Shown here in pieces: positions 8,556 to 17,431 of a stretch of 64,000 nt of DNA. The notes under the pieces were generated by a model that saw only the letters and a list, made by a program, of their open reading frames with translations, was not told where the DNA came from and did not search any database. Source of the stretch: an uncultured Prevotellaceae bacterium (lineage in GTDB: Bacteria > Bacteroidota > Bacteroidia > Bacteroidales > Bacteroidaceae); NCBI GenBank assembly GCA_902775475.1, contig CACYME010000012.1:1-64000 (forward strand), read 5' to 3'. The position numbers and the translations under genes are program-made. Each line of letters opens with the position of its first letter. Positions within the stretch are counted from its first letter, which is position 1.

Positions 8556-8619
8556 GTGAAAATCCGCTGTTGTCGTATTCTTATCCGCTGACCGCGGATT
8601 TTTGTCCGCTCACGTTGGA
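8556..8619. repeat. Spacer repeat of TCCGCTCACGT-GGATT type, copy 1
   Basis: The spacer upstream of GH30 contains AAATCCGCTGTTGTCGTATT followed by TTGTCCGCTCACGTTGGATT. Nearly the same units occur at 62014-62092 between murD and mraY. It is a simple spacer repeat rather than a regulatory site specific to this PUL. Confidence 0.55.
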
Positions 8620-9258
8620 TTATTCGTCATCGACCTGCCACCAGCGACTGTTCATCTCGCTTTCGCTGATGAAGGCGCGCTCCTTCCGGTCGGGAAGCGA
8701 CACGTGGATGAGATGGTTGCGCCGCAAGGTCAAGGCGCGCCCCATCCAGGCTTTCGTCTGGTCGTCGTTCAGACAGATGACGACCAGCACGGTGCTGCCT
8801 TTCTTTACCTGACCATAGGCAGTGTCAAGCTGAGGAATAGTGAAATGCACCTGACTATAGCGCACAGACGAGTGGTTGTCGAGCTTTCCCCCGGCAGCAG
8901 TTCCATAGGCGCTCACAGGATGAAGCGTCTTCAGCTGTCCGTCTGTTCCCTTGTATCTCACGATGGGATGGTAGGGAGTGCCCACATCCATCAGGGGCCA
9001 CTGGCTGCCGTCGCCCTCGGCTGTGGCATAGCTCAGGTCGGCCTCTTCGCTGTAGAACAGATAGACATTGCCATTGGGCGACCACGACGCCTGGTAGTTG
9101 GGGCGGTCGGGGTCGGTGGTGACGCTGGCCACCGTCAGGTCGAGCGTCGTGACGACGCTGGCATCGGCGGCTTCTTCCGTGTCATCGCCTCCACATCCTG
9201 CCAGCAACAAGGTCGGCAGCAGCAGGAGGAGCAGCAGGTATTGGCATTTCGTTCTCAT
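8620..9258 (-). CDS. PUL1 lipoprotein of unknown function
   Basis: The 212-residue product has a lipoprotein signal with lipobox LAGC (Cys at about 21) followed by GGDD, an Asp-rich start often seen on surface-exposed Bacteroidota lipoproteins. The remainder is a beta-rich domain (NYQASWSPNGNVYLFYSEEA..., SVRYSQVHFTIPQLD...) with no family that I recognise. It lies between the DUF4998-like gene and GH30 in the PUL1 operon. A role in glycan binding at the outer surface is an inference from position. Confidence 0.75.
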   Translation of the reverse strand: MRTKCQYLLLLLLLPTLLLAGCGGDDTEEAADASVVTTLDLTVASVTTDPDRPNYQASWSPNGNVYLFYSEEADLSYATAEGDGSQWPLMDVGTPYHPIVRYKGTDGQLKTLHPVSAYGTAAGGKLDNHSSVRYSQVHFTIPQLDTAYGQVKKGSTVLVVICLNDDQTKAWMGRALTLRRNHLIHVSLPDRKERAFISESEMNSRWWQVDDE

Positions 9259-9305
9259 TAGCTATACACGTCTTCAGGAAGCTACGGGAGTTAAAAGACG
9301 GACAA

Positions 9306-9704
9306 TCACTCACGTCCTGGAATCGGGGTGAACGTTCTGGAAATGGGAATCGAGAGGTTGCCGAAGCTGTCGATGGTATAGACATCAAAGTCGTAGGCCT
9401 GCAGGTCCAGTCCGCTGATGGTGTACTCCATCACCAGGTCGGGGATGTCGAAGGTCTGCACGTCGGTGGAGGTCTTCTTCACCAGGATGCGGATGGACTT
9501 GGCTCGCTGCGACTTATCGTCGATGCTCCAGCTCAGGGTGAGCGTTCCCGCTTCGGGCGACACGGCTGTCAGGTTGCGCACAGGAGGCGAGTAGGTAGGG
9601 ATGTCCTCCAAGTACTCCTTGTAGTTGTCGTCCATGTCCTTGCACGACGTGGTGACGACGGTGGCAATGACGGCGATGGCCAGGAAATATAAAATCTTCT
9701 TCAT
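9306..9704 (-). CDS. DUF4998-like fibronectin III lipoprotein of PUL1
   Basis: The ATG at 9704 is chosen because it opens a lipoprotein signal (MKKILYFLAIAVIATVVTTSCKDMDD) with Cys in TTSC; an upstream ATG at 9728 is open but adds nothing signal-like. The 132-residue protein has the DMDDNYKEYLE start and a single fibronectin III-like fold (PPVRNLTAVSPEAGTLTLSW...). This matches the DUF4998 family, which occurs with DUF4959/DUF5000 proteins in PULs. Likely an outer-surface partner of the adjacent larger lipoprotein. 29 bp separate the genes. Confidence 0.75.
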   Translation of the reverse strand: MKKILYFLAIAVIATVVTTSCKDMDDNYKEYLEDIPTYSPPVRNLTAVSPEAGTLTLSWSIDDKSQRAKSIRILVKKTSTDVQTFDIPDLVMEYTISGLDLQAYDFDVYTIDSFGNLSIPISRTFTPIPGRE

Positions 9705-9733
9705 GATGGTCGGGTTTTCTGTTATCATTATTC

Positions 9734-11188
9734 TTATTCCTTCCTGCTACTTGCAGCAGCTTCCTTGGCAGCCAGCTCCTCGGGGGTGACGAGGACGGCT
9801 CCGTAGAGATTGATTTCCGACAGGCCAGCGACGACGCGCTTGGAGAGGTCCCAGTTCTCCACGAAGCGCACGCGGATGTAGCGCACAGAGTCGGTCATCT
9901 CGTTGAGCTCCCACTCATGGCCTTCCTCGGCGATGGCATAGCTCTCGTTGGTGGGCATGTAGACGTTGGTGTTGCCATACCATTCGGGATTGGTCCAGTA
10001 CTGGGGCAGCGTTCCCTGCCAGTTTGTGGTGTTAGTGGCGATGTCGCAGTCCTGGATGAGGAACCAGTCTTCCTCGTTGAGCGACATCGAGCCGAACACC
10101 TTGAAGCGCTTCAGGTTGTCGGGCTGGTAGTAGTCGTAGTCCTTCGAGACACCCGAGGTCATATCGTCACCACCGGCATAGGGCTGTGCGCCATACTTGT
10201 AGGCGCGCTGCCAGCCCTTCATGCGCGAGATGCTGACCACCTGGTTCAAGTCGACCACGATGTCCACCTGCTCGGTATCCCAGGGGATGGCAGCACCGTA
10301 GGAGACGCTCGAGTTGTCGCAGTCGGTGCCGGCATAGCTCTGGGTGTTGGCATCGGTGCTGATGTTGACAATGCCGTCGAAGATGGCCGCATTCTTATAC
10401 TCCCAGGCCTCCTGCAGGGTGGTGAGCTTCGGCACGAGTTTCCAGATGAAATCCTTCACCAGACCGTTGACGGGGTCATCGCGCTCAATGAACTTCTTGA
10501 ACTCCTCTTCGGCAGGCACGTTGCAGGCCACGGCGCTGCTCTGCTCAGTCTTGTTGCCCGAGGTGTCCTCCACATGGTAGGTCACCTTGTATTGGCCAGC
10601 GAAGAGTCCACGCACCTTGGCCATGGCGTTCTTCTGCTTGCTGGAGAGGTAGCGTGTACGGGTGACGCCGTCGGCATCGGTGTAGTCGATGACCACGTAG
10701 ACCTGCTTGCCGGGGTTGTTCACGGCATCGCTGGCGGTCTGCACGCCTGCAGGGTTCTCCCATTCGAGCAACAGTCCACCGCAGAGGGGATGGATGGTCA
10801 GGTTGTCCTTGACGATGTTGATGTAGGAGCGTCCCGGCTGCACGTTGATGGTCACGGCGCTGGTCTCGCCACCCCACTTGTCGACCGCGGTGACAGCCAC
10901 GGGATAGGTCTTGGTCTCATCGGCCAGTCCCTCAATCTCAATGCTGTTGTCGTAGATGCTCGACGAGCGGAACACCCTGTCGCCCTGCGAGTTGGTGTAG
11001 GAAGCCTTCACGTAGAGCAGGTCGTTGCTGGCCGGGGCGGTGTAGGTGATGATGGCACCGCCCATGGTGGGCTCGTAGCTCACGTTGGTCACCGGCGTCA
11101 GGCTGGTGTCGTCGTCGCTGCACGACGATACATAAAGTCCACCCATCAGGCAAAGGACATAAATACTTTTATGGATGATATTCTTCAT
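9734..11188 (-). CDS. DUF4959/DUF5126/DUF5000-type surface lipoprotein, probable glycan-binding protein
   Basis: From MKNIIHKSIYVLCLMGG (ATG at 11188) the product is 484 residues. The signal ends at SSCSDDD, a lipobox. An N-terminal Ig-like domain (about 25-110) and a second one (about 110-220) precede a discoidin/F5-F8-like C-terminal domain (about 300-475), containing WDTEQVDIVVDLNQVVSISRM and RYIRVRFVENW. This domain order is the known DUF4959-DUF5126-DUF5000 set of PUL proteins. It lies directly downstream of susD, the usual place of a surface glycan-binding protein. Confidence 0.8.
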   Translation of the reverse strand: MKNIIHKSIYVLCLMGGLYVSSCSDDDTSLTPVTNVSYEPTMGGAIITYTAPASNDLLYVKASYTNSQGDRVFRSSSIYDNSIEIEGLADETKTYPVAVTAVDKWGGETSAVTINVQPGRSYINIVKDNLTIHPLCGGLLLEWENPAGVQTASDAVNNPGKQVYVVIDYTDADGVTRTRYLSSKQKNAMAKVRGLFAGQYKVTYHVEDTSGNKTEQSSAVACNVPAEEEFKKFIERDDPVNGLVKDFIWKLVPKLTTLQEAWEYKNAAIFDGIVNISTDANTQSYAGTDCDNSSVSYGAAIPWDTEQVDIVVDLNQVVSISRMKGWQRAYKYGAQPYAGGDDMTSGVSKDYDYYQPDNLKRFKVFGSMSLNEEDWFLIQDCDIATNTTNWQGTLPQYWTNPEWYGNTNVYMPTNESYAIAEEGHEWELNEMTDSVRYIRVRFVENWDLSKRVVAGLSEINLYGAVLVTPEELAAKEAAASSRKE

Positions 11189-11189
11189 T

Positions 11190-11245
11190 TCTGTATTGAT
11201 GATAAAAATTCTAAAGTCTCTCAACTCTTAACTCTCAACCCTCAA
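11190..11245. repeat. Simple CTCAACTCT-type spacer repeat
   Basis: The short spacer between susD and the next gene contains CTCTCAACTCTTAACTCTCA and ACCCTCAACT. The same low-complexity unit recurs at 13225-13277, 48089-48112 and 43582-43616, and as its complement at 2480-2512. Confidence 0.7.
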
Positions 11246-13216
11246 CTAATACCCCGGATTCTGCACGAGCAGCGGGTTCTTCACCAGTTCGTCGGTGGGG
11301 ATGGGCCACAGGTAGTTGCGAGTAGTGAACACATGGAGCAGCTGCGGGTCCTGAATGCGCTGGTAGTAGCCCTGGGCGGTCGACTCGTCGGCGTTCCACT
11401 GGTAGATGGCGGTGTTGAAGCGCTTCGGGCCGTCGAGCCAGCGGCGCACGTCGTCGTTGCGGTAGCCCTCAAAGGCCAGCTCTGCCGTGCGCTCCTGCTT
11501 GATAATCTCGCGCATGCCCTCCTGCGTCTGGTAATAGTTGGGGTGCTTGGCATTGGCCCAGGCATCCTCCACGGTGGGCACGCCGGAGCGGGCGCGGATG
11601 GTGTCGAGCACGTTCAGGATTTCCTGCTGGCGGGCGGTTCCGTAGACCTCGTTCATGCACTCGGCATAGCTGAGCAGCATCTCGTTGTAGCGGATGATGG
11701 GCCAGGCGTAGCGGGTGATGGTGCCGTTGCCCTTGGTGTCGGGGTGCATGAGCTTACGGAGGAAGACGCCCGACGTGGGCACGTCGATGTCGTTGTGGCT
11801 CTGCCGGCCGTTGGCCTCCATGTAGCGCATCTTCAGGTTGTAGAGCGTTCCGTAGCCACGCACACGGGAACGGTCGAAGCCGATGGAGGCATAGAAGCGG
11901 GGCTCGCGGTTCATGAACATGTAGGCCGTCTGCTCGCCCACCTGCGCCACGGTGTTATACTCCGCTGGGATGGTCACCACGGAGTCGCGGTTCTCGTAGT
12001 CGAAGGTGGGGTCCTCGTCCATGGGCAGTCCGTTCTGGGTGTAGAAGAACTCGGTGGCGTTCAGCGTGGGGCCGAACCACTGCCAGGCATCGCCCGTTGA
12101 GGTCTCTGCCGAACTCTTGTAGTTGATGGAGCGCTGAATCTCGTGCCAGCTGAGGACGAGATGGGCAGGACGTGAGCAGCCCCAGATGACCTCCTCGTTC
12201 CAGTTGGTGACCATGGCGTACTGGTAGTTGTACATGTAGGGCAGGCGGATGGAGTCGTTGCGGAAGTTGCGCACGTCGATGGTCTTCGAGTAGTCGGCGG
12301 CGGGGTAGCGGAACAGGCGGACGTTGGCCACCTTGCAGGCTTCCAGCGCATCCTCGTAGGCCGTCAGGGCGCGCTCCCACTTCTGGTGCTCCAGCTGGTC
12401 GTCGCTCTGCGGGAAGAGCTTGGTGCCGTCGTGGTTCTCCAGGGTGTAGTAGAGCGGGTTGTTGTTGAACAGGGGGCTGGCGGCATAGAGCAGCACCTTG
12501 GCCTTGAAGCACTTACAGATGGTCTGGTCGATGCGTCCCAGCTCGGCGGTGTTGATGATGCGCATGGGGAGGGCGTCGCAGGCCTCGTCGAGCAGACCGA
12601 CGATGTAGTCGATGACCTGGTCTACGGGTCGGCGCTCATACTGGTTCTCGGGGGCGGAGATGTCGAGCGGCGTCTCGTCCTCGATGATGGGGATGGCACC
12701 ATACTGGGTGAAGAGCAGGAAGTGGTAGTAGGCCTTGAGGAACTTCACCTCGGCGCTCCATCGGCTAATCTCGCTCTGCGTCATGTCGGGCACGCGGCCT
12801 ATGTTGTTCAGGAAGGTGTTGCAGATGCGCAGCGGCACGAAGAGCGAAGCCTCGCAGGGGGCATGCTCGGCCCAGGAGCCGCCCCAGTCGCCATACCAGA
12901 AGCTCATGATGGGCCTGTCGGCGCTGACCTTTCCGAGCACGGCGTTCTTGCCGTCGGTGACGCGGTCGATGCTCATGATCATCTCGTCGCTCATGCCGAG
13001 GAACGAGTAGGTGTTGTCATATTCGGGGATGTAGTGGTAGCAGGTGGCCAGGGCGTTATAGGCCGTTTCCTTGCGGTTGAAGAGGGCGCGGATGTCCTGC
13101 GTGTTGTCGGGCACCACGTCTAAATAGTCGGAGCACGACACCAGCACGTCACCCGTCAGGCACAGTCCGCAAAGCACTGCCGCCGTATAAATCTGATTAA
13201 ATATCTTCATCTTCAT
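11246..13216 (-). CDS. SusD/RagB-family outer-membrane lipoprotein of PUL1
   Basis: The ATG at 13216 opens MKMKIFNQIYTAAVLCGLCL; the lipobox is in VSCSDYLDVVPD, the classic SusD start. The 656-residue protein keeps SusD hallmarks: YNALATCYHYIP, RWSAEVKFLKAYYHFLLFTQYG and the C-terminal LAFEGYRNDDVRRWL and LWPIPTDELVKNPLLVQNPGY. SusD forms the lid on the SusC channel and binds glycan at the cell surface. It starts 60 bp after susC. Confidence 0.95.
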   Translation of the reverse strand: MKMKIFNQIYTAAVLCGLCLTGDVLVSCSDYLDVVPDNTQDIRALFNRKETAYNALATCYHYIPEYDNTYSFLGMSDEMIMSIDRVTDGKNAVLGKVSADRPIMSFWYGDWGGSWAEHAPCEASLFVPLRICNTFLNNIGRVPDMTQSEISRWSAEVKFLKAYYHFLLFTQYGAIPIIEDETPLDISAPENQYERRPVDQVIDYIVGLLDEACDALPMRIINTAELGRIDQTICKCFKAKVLLYAASPLFNNNPLYYTLENHDGTKLFPQSDDQLEHQKWERALTAYEDALEACKVANVRLFRYPAADYSKTIDVRNFRNDSIRLPYMYNYQYAMVTNWNEEVIWGCSRPAHLVLSWHEIQRSINYKSSAETSTGDAWQWFGPTLNATEFFYTQNGLPMDEDPTFDYENRDSVVTIPAEYNTVAQVGEQTAYMFMNREPRFYASIGFDRSRVRGYGTLYNLKMRYMEANGRQSHNDIDVPTSGVFLRKLMHPDTKGNGTITRYAWPIIRYNEMLLSYAECMNEVYGTARQQEILNVLDTIRARSGVPTVEDAWANAKHPNYYQTQEGMREIIKQERTAELAFEGYRNDDVRRWLDGPKRFNTAIYQWNADESTAQGYYQRIQDPQLLHVFTTRNYLWPIPTDELVKNPLLVQNPGY

Positions 13217-13224
13217 AATTATTT

Positions 13225-13277
13225 CAATTCTAAAGTCTCTCAACTCTCAAAACTAAAGTCTCTCAACACTCAACTCT
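13225..13277. repeat. Simple CTCAACTCTCAAAACT spacer repeat between susC and susD
   Basis: The spacer is composed of AAAGTCTCTCAACTCTCAAAA, AAAGTCTCTCAACACTCAACT and similar units running into the last codons of susC. It belongs to the same simple repeat family as 11190-11245. Confidence 0.7.
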
Positions 13278-16200
13278 CAAAACTCCACATTGATACCTAA
13301 GTTAAAGACGCGCTGCGTGGGGTAGCCGATGCCGTAGCCTCCCATTTCGGGATCCCAGAGCTTGAAGTCGCTGAAGCAGAGCAGGTTGTTGCCCGAGGCA
13401 AAGATGCGGATGACGTCGAAGCCCCACTCCTTGGTGAGCTTCGAGGGCAGCGAGTAGCCCACCTCGACGGTCTTCAGGCGCAGGAAGGCGCCGTTGCGCA
13501 GCCACCAGGTGGAGTTCTGCGTGTTGTTCGAGTTGATGCTGGTGGAGAGGCGGGGCCAGAAGGCATGCGGGTCGGGGTTCTCCTCGCTCCAGTAGTTGCC
13601 CACCACGAGCTTCAGGGCGTTGCGGTGCGACGAGAAGGGCTCGATAGACGAGGGGTTGATGAAGAACGACGAGTGGGCCGAGCCCTGGAAGAAGAACGAG
13701 CAGTCGAAGCCCTTGTAGCCCGTGGAGGCGCCAAAGCCGTAGATAATCTCCGGGTCGCTGGGGTAGCCGATGGCCACCTGGTCCTTCACGTCGATGCGTC
13801 CGTCCTTGTTGATGTCCACATACTTGATGTCGCCGGCCATGTAGCCCACGCCGGGCGTCTGGTCGAACTGCACGGGGCTGTTCATCACGTCCTCGTCGTC
13901 GATGAAGAGTCGCTCGGCCACGTAGCCCCACTGCTGCGAGAGGCTGTAGCCCATGCGGTTGCGCCACTCCTCGGGGTAGACGAGGTCGCCGCCGCGCAGG
14001 TACTCGCTCGTGGCGTAGGTATAGTTGAAGCGGGTCTGCAGCCACCAGTCCTTGTTGATGCTCCAGTTGATGTCGAACGAGGCGTCGATGCCGTGGCTGC
14101 GGGCCTTGCCCAGGTTGGCATAGATGGCGGCGGTGGCGCCCATCGTCTGCGGCACGGCCTGCATCTGCTGGTAGATGTCGTCGCGGTTCTCGCGGAAGTA
14201 CTCCACCTGTACGTTCGCCTTGCCCAGCAGGTCGATCTCCACGCCGTAGTTCTGCTTCTTCGCCGCCTCCCAGCCTATCTGGGCGTTGGCATAGCGGTTG
14301 ATGGAGAAGCCGTTGTAGCTGACGTTGAAGTTCTGTCCCCAGGCATAGCCGCGGTCGCCGTTGCTGGTGTTCACGTCGGCCAGATAGTAGAAGCGGGCGC
14401 CCGAGGCCATGATGTTGTCGTTACCCACCAGACCGTAGCTGGCCTTCAGCTTCAGCATGGGCAGGAGGTCGCTCAGGCCCCAGTCCTGCCAGAATTTCTC
14501 GTTAGAGATGATGTAGCCCACGCCGATGGAGGGGAAGAATCCCCAGCGGTGATGGCGGTCGAACTTCTCCGAGCCGTTGTAGCCGAAGTTGCCCTCCACG
14601 AAGTAGCGGTCGCCGAAGGCGTAGGTCAGACGGCCCGAGAGGCCCAGCGTGCGGATGGGCAGCGAGCCGAAGGTGCCGCCGGCATTGCCCAGCAGCTGCT
14701 CCTTGGCCTGGCCCACGAGCAGGGCGCCCACGCTGTGCTGGCCGAAGGCGCGGTTATACTGCACGGCGGCCTCGAAGTAGTAGGAGCTGCTGGTCGACAG
14801 TTCCTGCTGGGGGTTGCTCAGACGGTCGGAGCCCTCGGTCACCTGGTTCAGGCTGTAGCGTGTGCCCAGCTCGCTCACGTCGGTGGCCAGGGCGTAGTAG
14901 AAGGGTGCTATGGTGCGGGTGTTGGTGTTCGAGCCGGTCGACGAGAACGAGGCCAGACCGCGTGCCGAGAGGCCCTCGGTGAGCATGCTCAGGTCCTGCT
15001 CAATGGTAAAGATGCTGTTGCCCGTGTAGGAAAAGCCATCCTTGTAGCCCACCATCATCTGGGCGTAGGGGTTGGGATATTCGCCAAAGCGGCCGGCGTT
15101 GCCGTAGAGCACGTGGTCGGCATAGTACCACGTGTTGTCGATGGACTTGTCGTAGTAGGCGGGGAAGTCCACGGGGTTGGCGCGCATGATTTGGTCGAAG
15201 AGTGCCGTCGTCGATGCCGCCGGGGTGTTCGAGCGGTCGAGCAGCGAGTAGACCTTCACCGCCACCTTCGTCGTCTTCGTCAGGTTCACGTCGATGTTGG
15301 CGCGAATGTTGTAGCGGTTGATGCTGATGTTATTATTATAGTTGTTCACCTTCGGCACCTTCAGCAGGCCGTTCTCGTGGGTGTAGGCCGCCGAGAGGTA
15401 GTACTGCGCCACCTCGCCGCCGCCGCTTGCCGTCACCGTGGCCTTGGTGTTGATGGTCTGGTTCTTGAACATCATGCCATACCAGTCCACGTTCGGGTAG
15501 AGCTGTGCGTCGGTGCCTGCCAGCGTGTTCTCAATCTTCTCCTTCAGGTAGGCATCGCCCACGGTGCCCGAGAGGTCGCGCGTGCGCTGCGCGTAATTAT
15601 AGAGGTTCATGTAGTCCACGCCGTCCACGAACTCCAGAATCTTCGTCGGCGTCGACACCTGCGTCTCCACGCGCGTGGTAATCTTCACCTTGCCCTTGCG
15701 GCCGCTCTTCGTGGTGACGAGGACGACGCCGTTGGCACCCTTCGAGCCGTAGAGGGCCGTGGCCGTGGCGTCCTTCATGATGCTGAACGAGGCGATGTTC
15801 TCAGGCTCCAGGCGTGCCAGGTCCTCGGTTGACATTTCCACGCCGTCGATGAGGATGAGCGGCCCGGCCAGCGCGCTGTTGATGGTCGACACGCCGCGCA
15901 CGAAGAAGTTGGCGTTGTCCTTGCCCGGCTCGCCCGATCGCTGGTAGGAGATGATGCCGGCGATGCGGCCAGCCAGCGTGTTCGTCAGGTTCGTCGTCGG
16001 CGTCTTCAGCTCGGCGGGGTTGATGGTCTCGATGGAGCCGATGACCGAGTTCTTCTTCTGCCGGGCGAAGGCCACCACCACCGTCTCGTCGAGCGTCGTG
16101 GCGTCCTCGCGCATCACCACGTCGATGACGTCGCGCCCGCCCACGGCCTCGCGTCGCGGCGCAAAGCCGATGTAGGTGAAGGTCAGCGTGTCACGCGGGG

Positions 16201-16408
16201 CAGCGCTCACGGCGTAGCGTCCGTCGATGCTCGTCGTCGTGCCCTGCGCCTCGCTGCCCTTCACGTAGACGCTCACGCCGGGCAGCGCCGTGCCCTCGCC
16301 GTCCACCACCAGGCCCTTCACAATGTGCTGCTGCCCCAGCGCATCCAGCACCCCGAGGGTCAGCAGCGCCAGGAGCGCCGAAAGCAGTCTCACAGGTTTT
16401 CTTGTCAT
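13277..16408 (-). CDS. SusC/RagA-family TonB-dependent glycan transporter of PUL1
   Basis: The product is 1043 residues from the ATG at 16408 (MTRKPVRLLSALLALL; an ATG at 16417 adds three residues). After the signal comes a carboxypeptidase D-like beta domain (VKGLVVDGEGTALPGVSVYVKG), the plug (LDETVVVAFARQKKNSVIGS; LIDGVEM; ATALYGSKGANGVVLVTTKSG) and a 22-strand barrel ending FNLGINVEF. It imports oligosaccharides through the outer membrane using TonB energy with the adjacent SusD. It is the first gene of PUL1. The CPD domain without an STN domain fits control by a regulator other than an ECF/anti-sigma pair, in line with the TPR-HTH regulator upstream. Confidence 0.96.
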   Translation of the reverse strand: MTRKPVRLLSALLALLTLGVLDALGQQHIVKGLVVDGEGTALPGVSVYVKGSEAQGTTTSIDGRYAVSAAPRDTLTFTYIGFAPRREAVGGRDVIDVVMREDATTLDETVVVAFARQKKNSVIGSIETINPAELKTPTTNLTNTLAGRIAGIISYQRSGEPGKDNANFFVRGVSTINSALAGPLILIDGVEMSTEDLARLEPENIASFSIMKDATATALYGSKGANGVVLVTTKSGRKGKVKITTRVETQVSTPTKILEFVDGVDYMNLYNYAQRTRDLSGTVGDAYLKEKIENTLAGTDAQLYPNVDWYGMMFKNQTINTKATVTASGGGEVAQYYLSAAYTHENGLLKVPKVNNYNNNISINRYNIRANIDVNLTKTTKVAVKVYSLLDRSNTPAASTTALFDQIMRANPVDFPAYYDKSIDNTWYYADHVLYGNAGRFGEYPNPYAQMMVGYKDGFSYTGNSIFTIEQDLSMLTEGLSARGLASFSSTGSNTNTRTIAPFYYALATDVSELGTRYSLNQVTEGSDRLSNPQQELSTSSSYYFEAAVQYNRAFGQHSVGALLVGQAKEQLLGNAGGTFGSLPIRTLGLSGRLTYAFGDRYFVEGNFGYNGSEKFDRHHRWGFFPSIGVGYIISNEKFWQDWGLSDLLPMLKLKASYGLVGNDNIMASGARFYYLADVNTSNGDRGYAWGQNFNVSYNGFSINRYANAQIGWEAAKKQNYGVEIDLLGKANVQVEYFRENRDDIYQQMQAVPQTMGATAAIYANLGKARSHGIDASFDINWSINKDWWLQTRFNYTYATSEYLRGGDLVYPEEWRNRMGYSLSQQWGYVAERLFIDDEDVMNSPVQFDQTPGVGYMAGDIKYVDINKDGRIDVKDQVAIGYPSDPEIIYGFGASTGYKGFDCSFFFQGSAHSSFFINPSSIEPFSSHRNALKLVVGNYWSEENPDPHAFWPRLSTSINSNNTQNSTWWLRNGAFLRLKTVEVGYSLPSKLTKEWGFDVIRIFASGNNLLCFSDFKLWDPEMGGYGIGYPTQRVFNLGINVEF

Positions 16409-16457
16409 TAATACCATTACTGTTGTTGTTTTTTTAGAGTTTTAGTTTTTTCGTTGG

Positions 16458-16465
16458 CAAAGTTA
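16458..16465 (-). promoter_or_regulatory. Promoter -7 element of PUL1 susC
   Basis: TAACTTTG on the minus strand matches the Bacteroidota -7 consensus TAnnTTTG. It lies about 50 bp upstream of the susC start. A T-rich segment lies at the -33 position, without a clear TTTG. Confidence 0.6.
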
Positions 16466-16616
16466 AGGCTTTTCTGCCGAATAAAAAAGCAATGTGGAGG
16501 CCGAAGTGGACGATTCGCAGGCCGAAAGTCATGGCAACACATTGCCGCACAGCCACTTACAGCCCCGCCGTCTGGTAGCTGAAAGTGGAACGCAGCGCTC
16601 ATCATTATGGACGGAA

Positions 16617-16772
16617 CGGCCCCCCTCAATCCCCCCAACTGGGGGGGGAAGAAGCCCCCTCCAACCTCCCCCAACTGGGGGAGGCTTTAGAAGTTACTCC
16701 TGCCGGGGAGTCCGGCGCATCCAATTCCCCCCTGTTGGGGGGACTGAGGGGGCTGCTTACCGCAAAGCGGTT
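16617..16772. repeat. GC-rich interspersed inverted-repeat element (CCCCCAACTGGGGG type)
   Basis: The sequence holds stacked dyads such as CCTCCCCCAACTGGGGGAGG and CCCCCCTGTTGGGGGG, then ACCGCAAAGCGGT. A close copy lies inside the coding region of the regulator at 47385-47500, and a piece (CCTCCAACCTCCCCCA) is inside the GH3 gene at about 3333-3362. Here it is intergenic, upstream of susC. Confidence 0.8.
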
Positions 16773-16849
16773 CTTTCAAAAACAGAGAAAAACAATAAAA
16801 ACAGAGAAAAACCAGCTTTTATGTAGCGCTGCAGGCGAAAATTTGTCGT

Positions 16850-17260
16850 TCCCGGCCTCAAATTTTGTCAAGATGTTTGACAATTAATTTTTTCTTGTTT
16901 CTTTACAAAAAATTTTTTCATTCTACGCAAAAAAGTTGCTCATTTCCGCCCGTTTGTGCAGCTTTTCGCCGTGAATGCCCGTCATTTTTAGCCAAAAATT
17001 CTGCACAAACCATCCGTTTTGTGCAAAATCAGCCCAAATTTTTGCCTCGAACCGCGTTTCTGCAAGCACGCCAAATTTGAAAAAGTCAACGCCGCAGAAA
17101 AATTTGGCGTTGACTTTTTTTCGCCGTCAGGCAGGTTTTTCGTCCATATTGGCCGTAACAATCTGAATGACAGTGCTTTGCTTAAAACGCTCAAAACTCG
17201 CTCATTTTCGCCCAAAAGTTTTCTCGTGCAGAATTCTTGAGTTTTGAGGGCCTTTAATCC
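16850..17260. repeat. AT-rich interspersed repeat, copy 1, with central AAAAGTCAACGCC hairpin
   Basis: The core is AAAAGTCAACGCC (17081-17093), a 12-base loop, then GGCGTTGACTTTT (17106-17118) and more T. Flanks match copy 2 (22680-23045): TTGCCTCGAA, TTCTG-AA-CACGCCAAATTT before the hairpin and AAAAGTTTCTCG-GCA-AATT after it. Between the PUL1 promoter and the fusion gene, the hairpin with its T-run could also terminate transcription. No gene was seen in 16773-17431. Confidence 0.75.
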
Positions 17261-17376
17261 CTCTCTCTTACACGATTTTGTCAACATTTTTCACAAAAAT
17301 TGCTACAAGATTGCAAAACCTTTTTTTATGGAAATTTCGAGCTGTATAGTTGTCGTACTGTTCGAAAACACTGAAG

Positions 17377-17391
17377 TACCGCAAAGCGGTA
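17377..17391. repeat. Short TACCGCAAAGCGGTA palindrome
   Basis: TACCGC-AAA-GCGGTA is a perfect 6-3-6 dyad followed by AGTCCATAAAAAACTTGG. The same dyad ends the GC-rich element at 16758-16772, and its complement with the same flank type (GGTAAGTCTGTAAAAGACTT) is at 40316-40345. A small repeat family of the spacers. Confidence 0.6.
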
Positions 17392-17431
17392 AGTCCATAA
17401 AAAACTTGGGGCAACCGTACAAACGCCTCGC

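Noticed and set aside
9917-12100. Plus-strand frame of 727 codons across two PUL1 genes
   Set aside because: It spans gene boundaries antisense to susD and a lipoprotein and shows shadow composition.
13565-15832. Plus-strand frame of 755 codons opposite PUL1 susC
   Set aside because: Antisense to a strong SusC; no protein features.
16988-17287. Small frames in the AT-rich repeat (both strands)
   Set aside because: They lie across the hairpin repeat, are not conserved in copy 2 and have no start signals.
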